Both the position numbers and the translations under genes were made by a program. The notes below the pieces were generated by a model. It did not search any database. It was not told the DNA's origin and saw nothing but the letters and a program-made list of their open reading frames with translations. From Thermaurantimonas sp046299575 (GTDB taxonomy: Bacteria > Bacteroidota > Bacteroidia > Flavobacteriales > Schleiferiaceae): a stretch of DNA of 64,000 nucleotides. Numbering within the stretch: position 1 is the stretch's first letter; each line of letters starts with the position of its first letter. Where the stretch lies: positions 124,001 through 188,000 of the forward strand of contig NZ_JBKBHX010000001.1 of assembly GCF_046299575.1 (NCBI RefSeq), read 5' to 3'. Shown in pieces: positions 27,201-35,257 of the stretch.

Positions 27201-28891
27201 CCTGCTTCAACTGTAAAAGTAGGCCCAAAACCTCCTTTTGAAGCCATGCTCCAGCACTCGGGACTCTGACCGGTGGTCATGTTGTCAAAATTCTCTTGAT
27301 AGACAACGTTAAAGGGTGCACATTTTGTGCGGAAGGAAACTGGTGAAGACCACGAGCTCAAACCGTTGTTGTTGTTAGAGCAGTTGTTTTGAACAACCAC
27401 CTGGTAATTAGTAGTAGGCTGCAAACCTGTGATTAGATAAGAGGTCGAAGTAGAAGTGGCCACCGTAGTGCCGGGCACAGTACCAGGCGCTCCCCATGAA
27501 ATGTTAAACGAACTACCACCTACGGCCACCCAGGTTACCAGAGCTGAGGTATCTGTTATATTTGTTACCGTAACGCCAGTTGGGAATGGACAGGCTGGCA
27601 CTTGCTCTACGATAATATTCTTCAAAAACAGATCAGGACCAAATCCAGAAATTGCTAAAAATCTGAATTCAACCACCTTTCCGGTAAATTTGGCAGAGTC
27701 GAGCAGCAGGATCTCTTCTATGTAATTTCCAGGCGCCACCGTACCGGCATTTGGAGAATTAAAAGAAGGGCCTTGATGGATTTTCAGGGTATCCCATGTA
27801 GTTGAAGTTGTTGCTTTAGCCATTACAATCAATCTATCGTCGGGGTAAGACGACATGTATTGATGTGACCAACGGTAACGAAGCCAAGCGTTTGAAGTAA
27901 TATCTACGGAGCCGGTGGTCATCTGAAAGGTAGTGCCACTGACATAAGACCAAAAATTGGCTCGTGCTGAAGAGTCGCTTGAATAGTGCGTCCATGGTTG
28001 TTGGCCTTGGTTAACTGCAAAACAAACTGGTGGCCAAGTGGCAAAAGACGGAGCATATGGCAAAGCAAAAGGTACGCAAAGAGTAGTCACATTAGGACCT
28101 GAAGACCAAGGGCTATTTCCACTAGTACAAATAGCCTGAACATTGAATTTATAAGTAGTAGAAGGCTGAAGTCCAGTTACTGTGTAAGGTGGGGTCACGT
28201 TGTTAATGACAGTTCCGGTACCGGGGGTAAAATTCCCAATCCCATATTCTACATTGTAAGCAGTAGCGTTACCTGACCAGTTCAGCGTTACGGAATTTGA
28301 GGTAACTGATTGAGCTGTGATATTAGAGGGGGGCAAACATGATGGGGCCGGACTAACCTGAATGGTGTAATCGTGTGTTTCTCCGTAGCTAAAATTTGTA
28401 CAAGATCCTGTAGAGGGTATTGCAGAATTCCAATGACCTCTGATTCTGAATCTAAAAACACCTGTTGGCGTTGTTAGAGGTATTGTGATTTGCTCAGAAA
28501 AAAGAGATGGAGTAGAACTTGATGAGCCAGTAGTCGAAGCCCAAATAAACTCTCCCGGATCGTTAAAATCACCGTCGTTGTTGGTATCAATCCATATTGC
28601 AAAAAACTGACCGGAATAATTGGATGATATGCTTAAGGTATACTGAAGCCCTTGATTTACTTTAATCGTATCAGATAAAAATGCCGAATACCCTGCATTG
28701 CCCGAAGGGCAGCCAGTGGCTGTTTGATTGATGTTAGCAAATGAAAAATTGTCGATATCATCCCCAAAGGAACAACCTGACGAATACAAGTTAGTTGTAC
28801 AGTACGACTGAGACTTGGCGGCAGTCAATGCAGTTAGAAATAAAAATACGATGTAAAGACACTGCCCTTGCCACAGAGTAATTTTTTTCAT
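24254..28891 (-). CDS. Large T9SS-secreted adhesin-like protein (GEVED, fibronectin III, PKD)
   Basis: A 1545-residue secreted surface protein. After a signal peptide (ending AAKSQ) comes a GEVED-type domain (about 60-185, WIDTNNDGDFNDPGEFIWA), then alternating fibronectin III domains (each starting CLPPSNIT, PFPTGVTV, CVPSINPTV or CPDPMNITL and containing the GL.P.T.Y motif) and about three jelly-roll/MAM-like or cleaved-adhesin-like domains (the PFALPYAPSFATWPPVCF type). Next are an Ig-like cysteine-bearing part, a PKD domain and the T9SS sorting domain (KLYPNPNNG to RRLVIQ). Start set at ATG 28891, because the upstream TTG at 28912 overlaps an exact promoter element. Probably adhesive or matrix-forming; no enzyme domain seen. 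Confidence 0.93.
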   Translation of the reverse strand: MKKITLWQGQCLYIVFLFLTALTAAKSQSYCTTNLYSSGCSFGDDIDNFSFANINQTATGCPSGNAGYSAFLSDTIKVNQGLQYTLSISSNYSGQFFAIWIDTNNDGDFNDPGEFIWASTTGSSSSTPSLFSEQITIPLTTPTGVFRFRIRGHWNSAIPSTGSCTNFSYGETHDYTIQVSPAPSCLPPSNITAQSVTSNSVTLNWSGNATAYNVEYGIGNFTPGTGTVINNVTPPYTVTGLQPSTTYKFNVQAICTSGNSPWSSGPNVTTLCVPFALPYAPSFATWPPVCFAVNQGQQPWTHYSSDSSARANFWSYVSGTTFQMTTGSVDITSNAWLRYRWSHQYMSSYPDDRLIVMAKATTSTTWDTLKIHQGPSFNSPNAGTVAPGNYIEEILLLDSAKFTGKVVEFRFLAISGFGPDLFLKNIIVEQVPACPFPTGVTVTNITDTSALVTWVAVGGSSFNISWGAPGTVPGTTVATSTSTSYLITGLQPTTNYQVVVQNNCSNNNNGLSSWSSPVSFRTKCAPFNVVYQENFDNMTTGQSPECWSMASKGGFGPTFTVEAGQSWQTTQPFSTPNHLVINQSFADTLLIITPRFADLGQGGKQIRARFASSTNNSKITVVRVQQEGSFTGLTVVDSITGLTNSYQEKIIYFNDTVSTTRYIGFMITGAAFNTFFIDNFNYENVPACVPSINPTVTALGPTSATITLGSAGQGISRRYEYGTVGFLPGVGLSLGTGTFTGLSFTITGLTPNTSYEVYVRDSCPNAVSPWIGPLALTTPCGAVAMPTTETFTTWPPQCYTFSSNGNFNWQHDATAGMAVAQFWSYNAGNVARMNTPYVVMNVPAQLKFKWSHEYNATWPDTLVVLARKLSGASDTLLMLQGPAFNTPGATTFAPAATLSQNIIPLPASFTGDTARIEFHARSGWGPYLFIDDVTIEALPACPDPMNITLVSNTATSATLNWTQLGSNASSWDIEWGPVGFTPGSALGNLVNVTTKPATITGLPAGSCIDIYVRAKCASVQDSSAFKGPVNVCLPYEHDIELLNIIGLNAQQCGMTSHQITAIVKNNGFVTASNIPFVINITGDITQTINYTYPGPMTFNKVDTIVLGSFNSANGGNIQATIYSNLAVDQKKGNDTLKRTSVLIPLAPKADSAFVCQGVDTITLKAKNIPGVGYNWFATATATTPVGTGNTFFVPSVSAQNTYYLGYASQADSLLTTTAGGNAQNGNMFNVVVKVPTVTITAFTVSPQTTGLYTFEIYYKSGTHVGFENTASAWTLLQTFSNINVLQAGPTVKLTMNTPITLPQGTHAFYITTTGGVNVNYTNGTAVGSILASNAQFDVLQGVGKAYPFGSTFQPRNWNGYIHFGTSGCSNIRTPVTVGVALPPTANFTYTTTNYTVNFSANVTNADSVHWTFGTAGSSSQLNPTFTFPQNGVYPVCLKAFNNCGSATKCDTLKFSIGINESLLAETLKLYPNPNNGVFELTFSDDLDKLPVRIYDIKGVKIFEQTLTSANGQFSHTFDLSRLPKGVYMLKVNTSAGDLARRLVIQ

Positions 28892-28909
28892 ACCTGAAAA
28901 ATTTTTATT

Positions 28910-28917
28910 CAAACTTA
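28910..28917 (-). promoter_or_regulatory. -7 promoter element for the large T9SS gene
   Basis: TAAGTTTG on the minus strand, exact TAnnTTTG, 18 bases before the ATG at 28891. It overlaps the alternative TTG start and so argues for the ATG. Confidence 0.6.
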
Positions 28918-28990
28918 CATATTAATTTGCATGTGTTTAAAAAATTAAGTGAAACACAAAAATTTATTGGTGATTTTATCAGTACACAAC

Positions 28991-30598
28991 ATGAATTATA
29001 TTTTAAAACTATTTGTAATTGTTTTATTTGTTACTTCTTGTGCCAATGTTGGAACTATTTCAGGCGGAGATGTCGATAAGATGCCTCCCAAAATAGAACG
29101 AGAAATTCCTGAGAATTTTACTACAAACTTTAAAGAAAAAAAAATTGTGCTTTTCTTTAATGAATTTTTAGCTAATACAAATCTTCATAAAGAAGTAAAT
29201 ATTAGTCCTAATCTTGTAAAAAAACCGAAGGTTCAGATCAGAGGAAAAAGTATTGAAATTATACTTGATGAAAAACTCGAAGAGAACACTACTTATGTAA
29301 TAAATTTTGGAAGGGGTATAGCAGATCTGAATGAAAACAATGTATTAGAAGGATATCAATATGTCTATTCCACAGGCAATCATATAGACTCAAATTTCAT
29401 TTCTGGTACTGTCTATGAGGCATTGACAAATAAGCCCGCTCTTAATTGTCTTGTAGGCATTTTTTCAGAAAGATATATTTCAATCGATTCGTTGATTTTT
29501 TTAAGACCTGAATATTATACCAAAACCGATTCAAATGGAAACTTTACAATCAATTATTTACCAAATAAAAAATTTTACATTTTGGCCTTTACAGATAAAA
29601 ACAATGACTATATCTTTCAACCAGAATCTGAAGAAGCAGGCAGATATCCTTACCTTAAATCATCGACTGACAGTAGCCCTGTAAATCTTTACATATACCA
29701 ACAAGATCCCAGGCCAAAAACAGTCGCTTTCAGACTTGTCAATCCATATTTATGTTTCATCACATATCAAGCCCCATTACACACATTTTCAATTAAAAAT
29801 TTAAGTAATAACCAGATAATTCATACACGTAAAAGCGAGTCGCTCGATACGCTTTTTATCTATTTTGAAAAAGAAATTCAAGATTCCATCATACTATTTA
29901 CTTCAACCGCTTATGGCAGCGATACCATTAAAATACAAAGAAGACCAGTTAACATTGAAAAAGTAAATATTTACAACATATCCAAACAATTTTTTTCAAC
30001 CGAAAATCCTATTTACCTGAAATTAAATTATCCAATACAAAAAATAGATACTTCAAAGATTTTTATATACTCAAATGATTCAATAGATTCAAAAAAATTT
30101 CAAATATTTGAAATATCAAAAGATCTCTTTGAAATTAACTTCCAAAAGAAAGCTAAAACAAAATACAGCATACATGTGCTTCCAGAAGCTTTTTATTTCA
30201 ACAAAAATATTTTTAATACCGATACATTCGAAATTCAAATAGAAATTAAAGATAAAGATGATTTTGGAGAGATAATTATTGAGGCAGAGGTTGATACCTT
30301 TTTAACGAATTTATACCTGGTTTTTTCTGATAAAAAGGGTAAAGAAATCCAACGTTTTAAATTCATGCAATCTAATGAAAAATTTCATTTAAAAAACCTC
30401 GTACCTGACACATACAATGTATCAATATTTTGGGATAGAAATGGAAATGAATGGTGGGATAAGGCAAGGCTCGAAATAAATCAACCAGCTGAAGTAAAAG
30501 TATTGTATCCCGAAGATATTTCTGTCAGAGCTAATTGGGAACTAGAACTTAGCTGGAAGGTGCCCCTGAGAGAAGCGTTAAGGCGCTTTGGCTACTGA
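28991..30598 (+). CDS. Ig-like domain lipoprotein
   Basis: A 535-residue predicted lipoprotein: hydrophobic start then lipobox LFVTSC with Cys near residue 17. It is followed by a Big_5-type Ig-like domain (about 25-125; MPPKIEREIPENFTTNFKEKKIVLFFNEF and EENTTYVINFGRGIADLNENN). The rest is beta-rich, with a second carboxypeptidase-like region (FISGTVYEALTNKPAL). This architecture is widespread and unstudied in Bacteroidota. The ATG at 28991 gives a proper lipobox distance; a GTG 14 codons earlier is possible. The gene is markedly AT-, Lys- and Asn-rich compared with its neighbours. Its last 7 bases overlap the convergent rsgA gene. Confidence 0.85.
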   Translation: MNYILKLFVIVLFVTSCANVGTISGGDVDKMPPKIEREIPENFTTNFKEKKIVLFFNEFLANTNLHKEVNISPNLVKKPKVQIRGKSIEIILDEKLEENTTYVINFGRGIADLNENNVLEGYQYVYSTGNHIDSNFISGTVYEALTNKPALNCLVGIFSERYISIDSLIFLRPEYYTKTDSNGNFTINYLPNKKFYILAFTDKNNDYIFQPESEEAGRYPYLKSSTDSSPVNLYIYQQDPRPKTVAFRLVNPYLCFITYQAPLHTFSIKNLSNNQIIHTRKSESLDTLFIYFEKEIQDSIILFTSTAYGSDTIKIQRRPVNIEKVNIYNISKQFFSTENPIYLKLNYPIQKIDTSKIFIYSNDSIDSKKFQIFEISKDLFEINFQKKAKTKYSIHVLPEAFYFNKNIFNTDTFEIQIEIKDKDDFGEIIIEAEVDTFLTNLYLVFSDKKGKEIQRFKFMQSNEKFHLKNLVPDTYNVSIFWDRNGNEWWDKARLEINQPAEVKVLYPEDISVRANWELELSWKVPLREALRRFGY

Positions 30599-31527
30599 TA
30601 GTCATCAACTCGATAGGGGCCGGTTTTTTCTTCTTCCAGCATATTCAGGTAGCTGTGATAGCGTGTTTCGGGTACTGTACCCTCCTCTACCCCGGCACGC
30701 ACAGCGCAATCAGGCTCATTGATGTGTAGACAGTTGTTAAATCGACAGTTTGCCTTTAGTCGAAGCATTTCGGGGAAGTAATCGCTAAGCTCTTCAGATG
30801 TCATATCCACCAATCCAAACCCTTTGATGCCTGGTGTATCAATAACGTATCCACCAAAACTAAGGCGATGCATCTCCGCAAAGGTGGTGGTATGAGTTCC
30901 TTTAAAGTGGTAATCGCTGATTTGCCCTGTTTTTAGATTTAGCCCTGGCGAAATAGCATTTACGAGTGAAGACTTTCCTACACCAGAATGACCACTCAGA
31001 AGAGAAATTTTGTCTTTTAGCAGCATTTTTAATTCTTCTAATCCAGTGCCCTCAATAGCTGAAGTGCGCAGGGTAGGATAGCCTACTTTGTGATAGATGT
31101 ATTCGATACCTTCCAAAAGTTCAGAGAGTTCCCCTATAAAGAGATCTGCTTTATTAAGAATCAGATAAGCAGGGATGGAATACGCTTCGCAGGTTACTAA
31201 AAACCGATCGATAAAACCAAAACTTGTTTCGGGATAAACAGGTGTGACTATAAGAAGCGCCTGATCAATATTCGAAGCGATGATGTGTGTCTGTTTTGAA
31301 AGATTTACACTTCGGCGAATGAGGTAGTTTTTGCGTTCATAAACGCGCTCGATGAGGCACTCCCCCTTCTTGCCAAGTACCAGCTCCACCATATCGCCTA
31401 CAGCTACCGGATTGGTATTTTTTTGGTCGAGCAGTCTGAGTTTTCCTTTTAGTTTGGCAGATACTACCTGATCTTCGATCTCTACAATGTAAAAGCTACC
31501 GGTAGATTTGAGAATTCTTCCTTTCAA
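30592..31527 (-). CDS. rsgA: Ribosome small-subunit-dependent GTPase A
   Basis: A 311-residue circularly permuted GTPase that helps mature the 30S subunit. An N-terminal OB fold (about 1-70) is followed by the permuted G motifs: G4 LNKAD before G1 GHSGVGKSSL, then G3 DTPG. The C-terminal zinc finger has CRFNNCLHINEPDCAV. The start is TTG at 31527 (M-K-G-R-I-L-K-S-T-G), matching the usual N-terminal pattern. Convergent with the Ig-like gene and overlapping its end by 7 bases. Confidence 0.96.
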   Translation of the reverse strand: MKGRILKSTGSFYIVEIEDQVVSAKLKGKLRLLDQKNTNPVAVGDMVELVLGKKGECLIERVYERKNYLIRRSVNLSKQTHIIASNIDQALLIVTPVYPETSFGFIDRFLVTCEAYSIPAYLILNKADLFIGELSELLEGIEYIYHKVGYPTLRTSAIEGTGLEELKMLLKDKISLLSGHSGVGKSSLVNAISPGLNLKTGQISDYHFKGTHTTTFAEMHRLSFGGYVIDTPGIKGFGLVDMTSEELSDYFPEMLRLKANCRFNNCLHINEPDCAVRAGVEEGTVPETRYHSYLNMLEEEKTGPYRVDDYQ

Positions 31528-31617
31528 CTAAATCGTTTTGTCCGTTAACAAAGTTTTTACAAACACAAAAATAGGATGTAACATACTTCATATCTTAGTG
31601 CCAAATTTTGTGGACAG

Positions 31618-32739
31618 GTGAAAACCTTACAAAAAATTTTAACCCCCGATCAACCCATTCCGGCAGTTGAGTTCAATCCCGATTTGATTTTGATCTTCGG
31701 AAGCCGTGACTCTTTAGAAAAAATAAATCTACAACCTTTAAAAACCTCTTATCCACAAGCGATTGTCACGGGTTGTAGCACATCGGGTACTATCGCTCAG
31801 GGTCAGATTTATGAAGACGAAGTGGTAGTGAATTACATCGATTTTGAAAAAACGCCTTTAAAATACACCTACTGCTCATTAAAGCAAGTAAATTTTGACA
31901 GCTTAGAGGTAGGCAGGCATATCGCTAATGAACTGCTTACAGAAGATATCAAACATATTTTTCTACTCTCCGACGGACTGAATGTCAACGGTACTTCTTT
32001 GATTAAAGGCATGGCGGATAAGTGCAATGGCAGAGCTACCTCATCAGGTGGACTGGCCGGTGATGCTGATCGTTTCACAAAAACATTGGTCATACACCCA
32101 GAAACGCTGCAACCAACAGAACATCTGGTAGTAGCCGTCGGATTTTATGGCAAACATATACAGGTAGGTTACGGCTCTCGTGGCGGCTGGGAATCATTTG
32201 GCATCGATCGAAAGGTGACAAAAAGCAAAAACAATGTGGTGTATGAAATCGATGGCCAACCAGCCCTTCAATTGTATAAATCGTATTTAGGAGAAAAAGC
32301 CAAAGAACTGCCAGCCTCTGCCCTGCTCTTTCCGCTCAACATGGAAATCAGCGAACATCACACCTCTGTGGTGCGCACCATTCTATCGGTAAACGAAGAA
32401 GAGCAAAGCATGACCTTTGCCGGCGATATACCTGAGGGATCAACCGTCAGGCTCATGCGCTCAAACAGCGAAAAACTCATCAAAGGGGCTCTCCAAGCTG
32501 CCGACGATGCGCTATCGCTCTTACAAAATCCTGACTTTGCAATACTGGTGAGCTGCGTTGGCCGCAAACTGGTACTGCGTCAGCTGGCTGAAGAAGAAGT
32601 AGAAGCTGTACAACAGGAGCTGAATGCAGACGTGGTCACTGGATTTTACAGCTACGGAGAGCTGGCACCTACAGGCGAGATGCGTACCTGCGAGCTTCAC
32701 AATCAAACCATGACCATTACTACCTTCAGAGAAGTGTGA
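31618..32739 (+). CDS. FIST-domain sensory protein (NosP-type family)
   Basis: A 373-residue soluble protein made of a FIST_N domain (about 20-215, with LILIFGSRDSLEKI, VTGCSTSGTI, FLLSDGLNVNGTSLIKGM and SGGLAGDADRFTKTLV) and a FIST_C domain (about 220-360, with FYSYGELAPTG near the end). In proteobacteria FIST proteins called NosP bind haem and sense nitric oxide, passing the signal to a kinase encoded next door. Here a PAS histidine kinase starts right after the stop. GTG start at 31618. Whether it binds haem cannot be told from sequence by eye. Confidence 0.9.
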   Translation: MKTLQKILTPDQPIPAVEFNPDLILIFGSRDSLEKINLQPLKTSYPQAIVTGCSTSGTIAQGQIYEDEVVVNYIDFEKTPLKYTYCSLKQVNFDSLEVGRHIANELLTEDIKHIFLLSDGLNVNGTSLIKGMADKCNGRATSSGGLAGDADRFTKTLVIHPETLQPTEHLVVAVGFYGKHIQVGYGSRGGWESFGIDRKVTKSKNNVVYEIDGQPALQLYKSYLGEKAKELPASALLFPLNMEISEHHTSVVRTILSVNEEEQSMTFAGDIPEGSTVRLMRSNSEKLIKGALQAADDALSLLQNPDFAILVSCVGRKLVLRQLAEEEVEAVQQELNADVVTGFYSYGELAPTGEMRTCELHNQTMTITTFREV

Positions 32740-32741
32740 CT

Positions 32742-34805
32742 ATGGAGGAGGATAAAAAACAACTTACTTTAGAGCTACATAAGCTTCTTCAAAGGCAGCT
32801 GAAAAAGGCGTTTGGAAATGATCTGCCTTCCGACGATCGATTTGTTCATTTCGTCGAAGCCATTAACCGTGCTTATAGCGATTATGAAAAAGACATTAAA
32901 CAAATAGAACTGATACTTGAACAAAGTTCAAATGAACTTTTTAAAGCCAATAAAGAACTACAGCGCTTAGCACAAACTAATGCTGAGGAAGCAAATCAAG
33001 TTAGTAAGAGGTTGTCGAACATACTAGCAAACCTTACTGATGTAATTGTACAACTCGACAATCAAGGAAAAATCTTATACCTCAACAAAGCCTGGGAAAG
33101 TGTAACCGGTTACGGGATCGAAGAATCGCTAGGTGTACACTTTGGTGATGTCTTCCTCGGCCAGAAATGTCACGTACTCTTTCAACCGCTTATGCACGGC
33201 GAGTGCGACGATATGGCTCGTACTATTGAATTCACCTGCAGCGACGGAAAAGTCATTTGGGTTAATTTAAAAATGCATGCCCAGCGCAACGATCTGGGCA
33301 TCATTCAGGGATTTATCGGTATAATGCGCGATGAAACAGACCGATACAACGTCCAAAAGGAAAATGAACAACTTGCCCTCGTCGTACAAAAAACAAAAAA
33401 CTCCATCATTTTAGCTGATACCGAAGGCAAAATTCAGTGGGTAAATCAGTCATTTGAAAAACTGACCGGCTACACCCTCAGTGAAGTAAAGGGCAAGCGC
33501 CCGGGAAGTGTGCTTCAAGGTCCTGATACAGATAAAAATACTGTAAGCTACATACGCGAAAAAATCCAAAACAAAGAAGCAGTATACGCCACACTGCTCA
33601 ATTACAACAAAGTAGGCAAACCCTACTGGATAGAACTGAACATTGAACCCCTTTTTGACAACCAGGGCGAACACACAGGCTACATAGCTATTCAAAACGA
33701 TATAACCGAACGCAAAAAGATTCAAGACCGGATTAATCAATTAGTCTTCTTCCTCGATCAATCGAGCGAAGCAGTACAAATCTGCACAGAAGAGGGCTAT
33801 CTGGAGTTTGTAAACAATGAAGCCTGCAAAAGGCTGCAAAGAACCAAAGAAGAACTGATCGGACTCCATATTAGCCAAATTGAAAAGGTGTTTGAGCCAC
33901 CAGGTGCCTGGGAAAGACACGTAGCCGAGGTAAAAGCGGCTGGTAAACTTGTGGCCACAGGCGTTCACAAGCGACCGGACGGCAGCACATTTCCTGTAGA
34001 AGCAAGCGTATCTTACATTAAATCAGACAACAAAGGTTATATACTCGCTTTTATTCGCGACATTTCAGAGCGCGTACAAGCTGAAAGCCGCATCAAGGAG
34101 TACATGGCAAATCTGGAAAAAGTAAACAAAGAACTCGACCAGTTTGCCTACATCGTGAGCCACGACCTGAAAGCACCTCTGAGAGCCATTGCTAACCTAG
34201 CTACCTGGATAGAAGAGGACCTTGAAGGAAATATGAATCCCGAAATCAAAAAGCAATTTGAAATGCTAAAGAATCGGGTAAAAAGGATGGAAAATTTAAT
34301 CAACGGAATCTTACAATACTCAAGAGTTGGCCGTTCTAAAAACAAGCTCGAAAAAGTGGTACTTAATGACCTCGTGAACGAGCTCTGTGAAGCGATAAAA
34401 ACTGACAACACGTGCCAGTTTATCATCAAAAATGACCCCATAGAACTCTACACAGAAAAAATCGCCCTCGAACAAGTACTTCAAAACTTCATCTCGAATG
34501 CCATCAAATACAACGACAAAGACATAAAAATAGTGGAAATCGGATGGAGTGAATTACCCGAAGACAATAAACTTGAAATTTACGTGCGCGACAATGGCCC
34601 GGGCATAAGCCCTGAATACCATGAAAAAATCTTCATGATCTTTCAAACCCTGCAAAGCCGCGACGAAGTAGAAAGCACCGGCGTAGGTCTGGCCATTGTA
34701 AAAAAAATTGCTGATGAGAAAAAGTCAAAAATTCGAATCGAATCTGAAATGGGCAAAGGCACAACATTTTATTTCACCTGGCCGATCACTGAACGTGAGC
34801 AGTAA
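32742..34805 (+). CDS. Multi-PAS sensor histidine kinase
   Basis: A 687-residue cytoplasmic kinase with no membrane segment. A coiled coil (about 40-80) is followed by three PAS domains (about 90-205, 210-330 and 340-455), the second and third having the W/YxxxNxxF and ITERKKIQ/ISERVQAE linkers. Then come a HisKA domain with the phospho-acceptor His474 in VSHDLKAPLRAI and an HATPase with NFISNAIKYND, DNGPGISP and GVGLAIVKKI. The ATG at 32742 follows the FIST stop by 2 bases. It probably reads the FIST protein and signals to the receiver downstream. Confidence 0.93.
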   Translation: MEEDKKQLTLELHKLLQRQLKKAFGNDLPSDDRFVHFVEAINRAYSDYEKDIKQIELILEQSSNELFKANKELQRLAQTNAEEANQVSKRLSNILANLTDVIVQLDNQGKILYLNKAWESVTGYGIEESLGVHFGDVFLGQKCHVLFQPLMHGECDDMARTIEFTCSDGKVIWVNLKMHAQRNDLGIIQGFIGIMRDETDRYNVQKENEQLALVVQKTKNSIILADTEGKIQWVNQSFEKLTGYTLSEVKGKRPGSVLQGPDTDKNTVSYIREKIQNKEAVYATLLNYNKVGKPYWIELNIEPLFDNQGEHTGYIAIQNDITERKKIQDRINQLVFFLDQSSEAVQICTEEGYLEFVNNEACKRLQRTKEELIGLHISQIEKVFEPPGAWERHVAEVKAAGKLVATGVHKRPDGSTFPVEASVSYIKSDNKGYILAFIRDISERVQAESRIKEYMANLEKVNKELDQFAYIVSHDLKAPLRAIANLATWIEEDLEGNMNPEIKKQFEMLKNRVKRMENLINGILQYSRVGRSKNKLEKVVLNDLVNELCEAIKTDNTCQFIIKNDPIELYTEKIALEQVLQNFISNAIKYNDKDIKIVEIGWSELPEDNKLEIYVRDNGPGISPEYHEKIFMIFQTLQSRDEVESTGVGLAIVKKIADEKKSKIRIESEMGKGTTFYFTWPITEREQ

Positions 34806-34810
34806 TTTTG
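34803..34810 (+). promoter_or_regulatory. Possible internal -7 promoter element
   Basis: TAATTTTG, exact TAnnTTTG, overlapping the kinase stop codon and 22 bases before the receiver ATG. May allow extra expression of the receiver and downstream kinase. Confidence 0.4.
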
Positions 34811-34832
34811 TAATCAAATTTTCACAACTCAT

Positions 34833-35252
34833 ATGGACAATCTTATGACTATACTTTTAGTAGAAGACGACGAAGTGGATGTGATGAACGTAAAGCGCGC
34901 ATTTAAAAAAAATCACATCCAAAATCCTCTTTTGGTAGCAGGTAACGGGATAGAAGCTTTAGAGATACTAAGGTCAAAAAACCTCGACGTTCCACGTCCA
35001 AAAATCGTACTGCTGGATTTGAATATGCCTAAAATGGGCGGTATTGAGTTTCTTAAAGAACTGCGCAAAGATCCAGAGCTGGCCTCTACTTCTGTATTTG
35101 TAATGACCACCAGCAACGAAGATAGCGATAAGGTGGAAGCTTACAACTTAAATGTGGCTGGTTATATACTCAAGCCGCTTTCAATGGAACGTTTTATCGA
35201 AGCAGTTTCTACTTTGAAGAGCTATTGGATGCTCTGTGAATATCCCTCATAA
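34833..35252 (+). CDS. Stand-alone response regulator receiver (Rcp1-like)
   Basis: A 139-residue single receiver domain with the acidic pair EDDE, phospho-acceptor Asp62 in LLDLNMP, and the TT...K region ending in YILKPLSMERF. No output domain. The layout resembles the small receivers that pair with phytochrome-type kinases. Sits between the PAS kinase and the hybrid kinase, so it is likely their phosphotransfer partner. Confidence 0.93.
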   Translation: MDNLMTILLVEDDEVDVMNVKRAFKKNHIQNPLLVAGNGIEALEILRSKNLDVPRPKIVLLDLNMPKMGGIEFLKELRKDPELASTSVFVMTTSNEDSDKVEAYNLNVAGYILKPLSMERFIEAVSTLKSYWMLCEYPS

Positions 35253-35257
35253 ACCGC

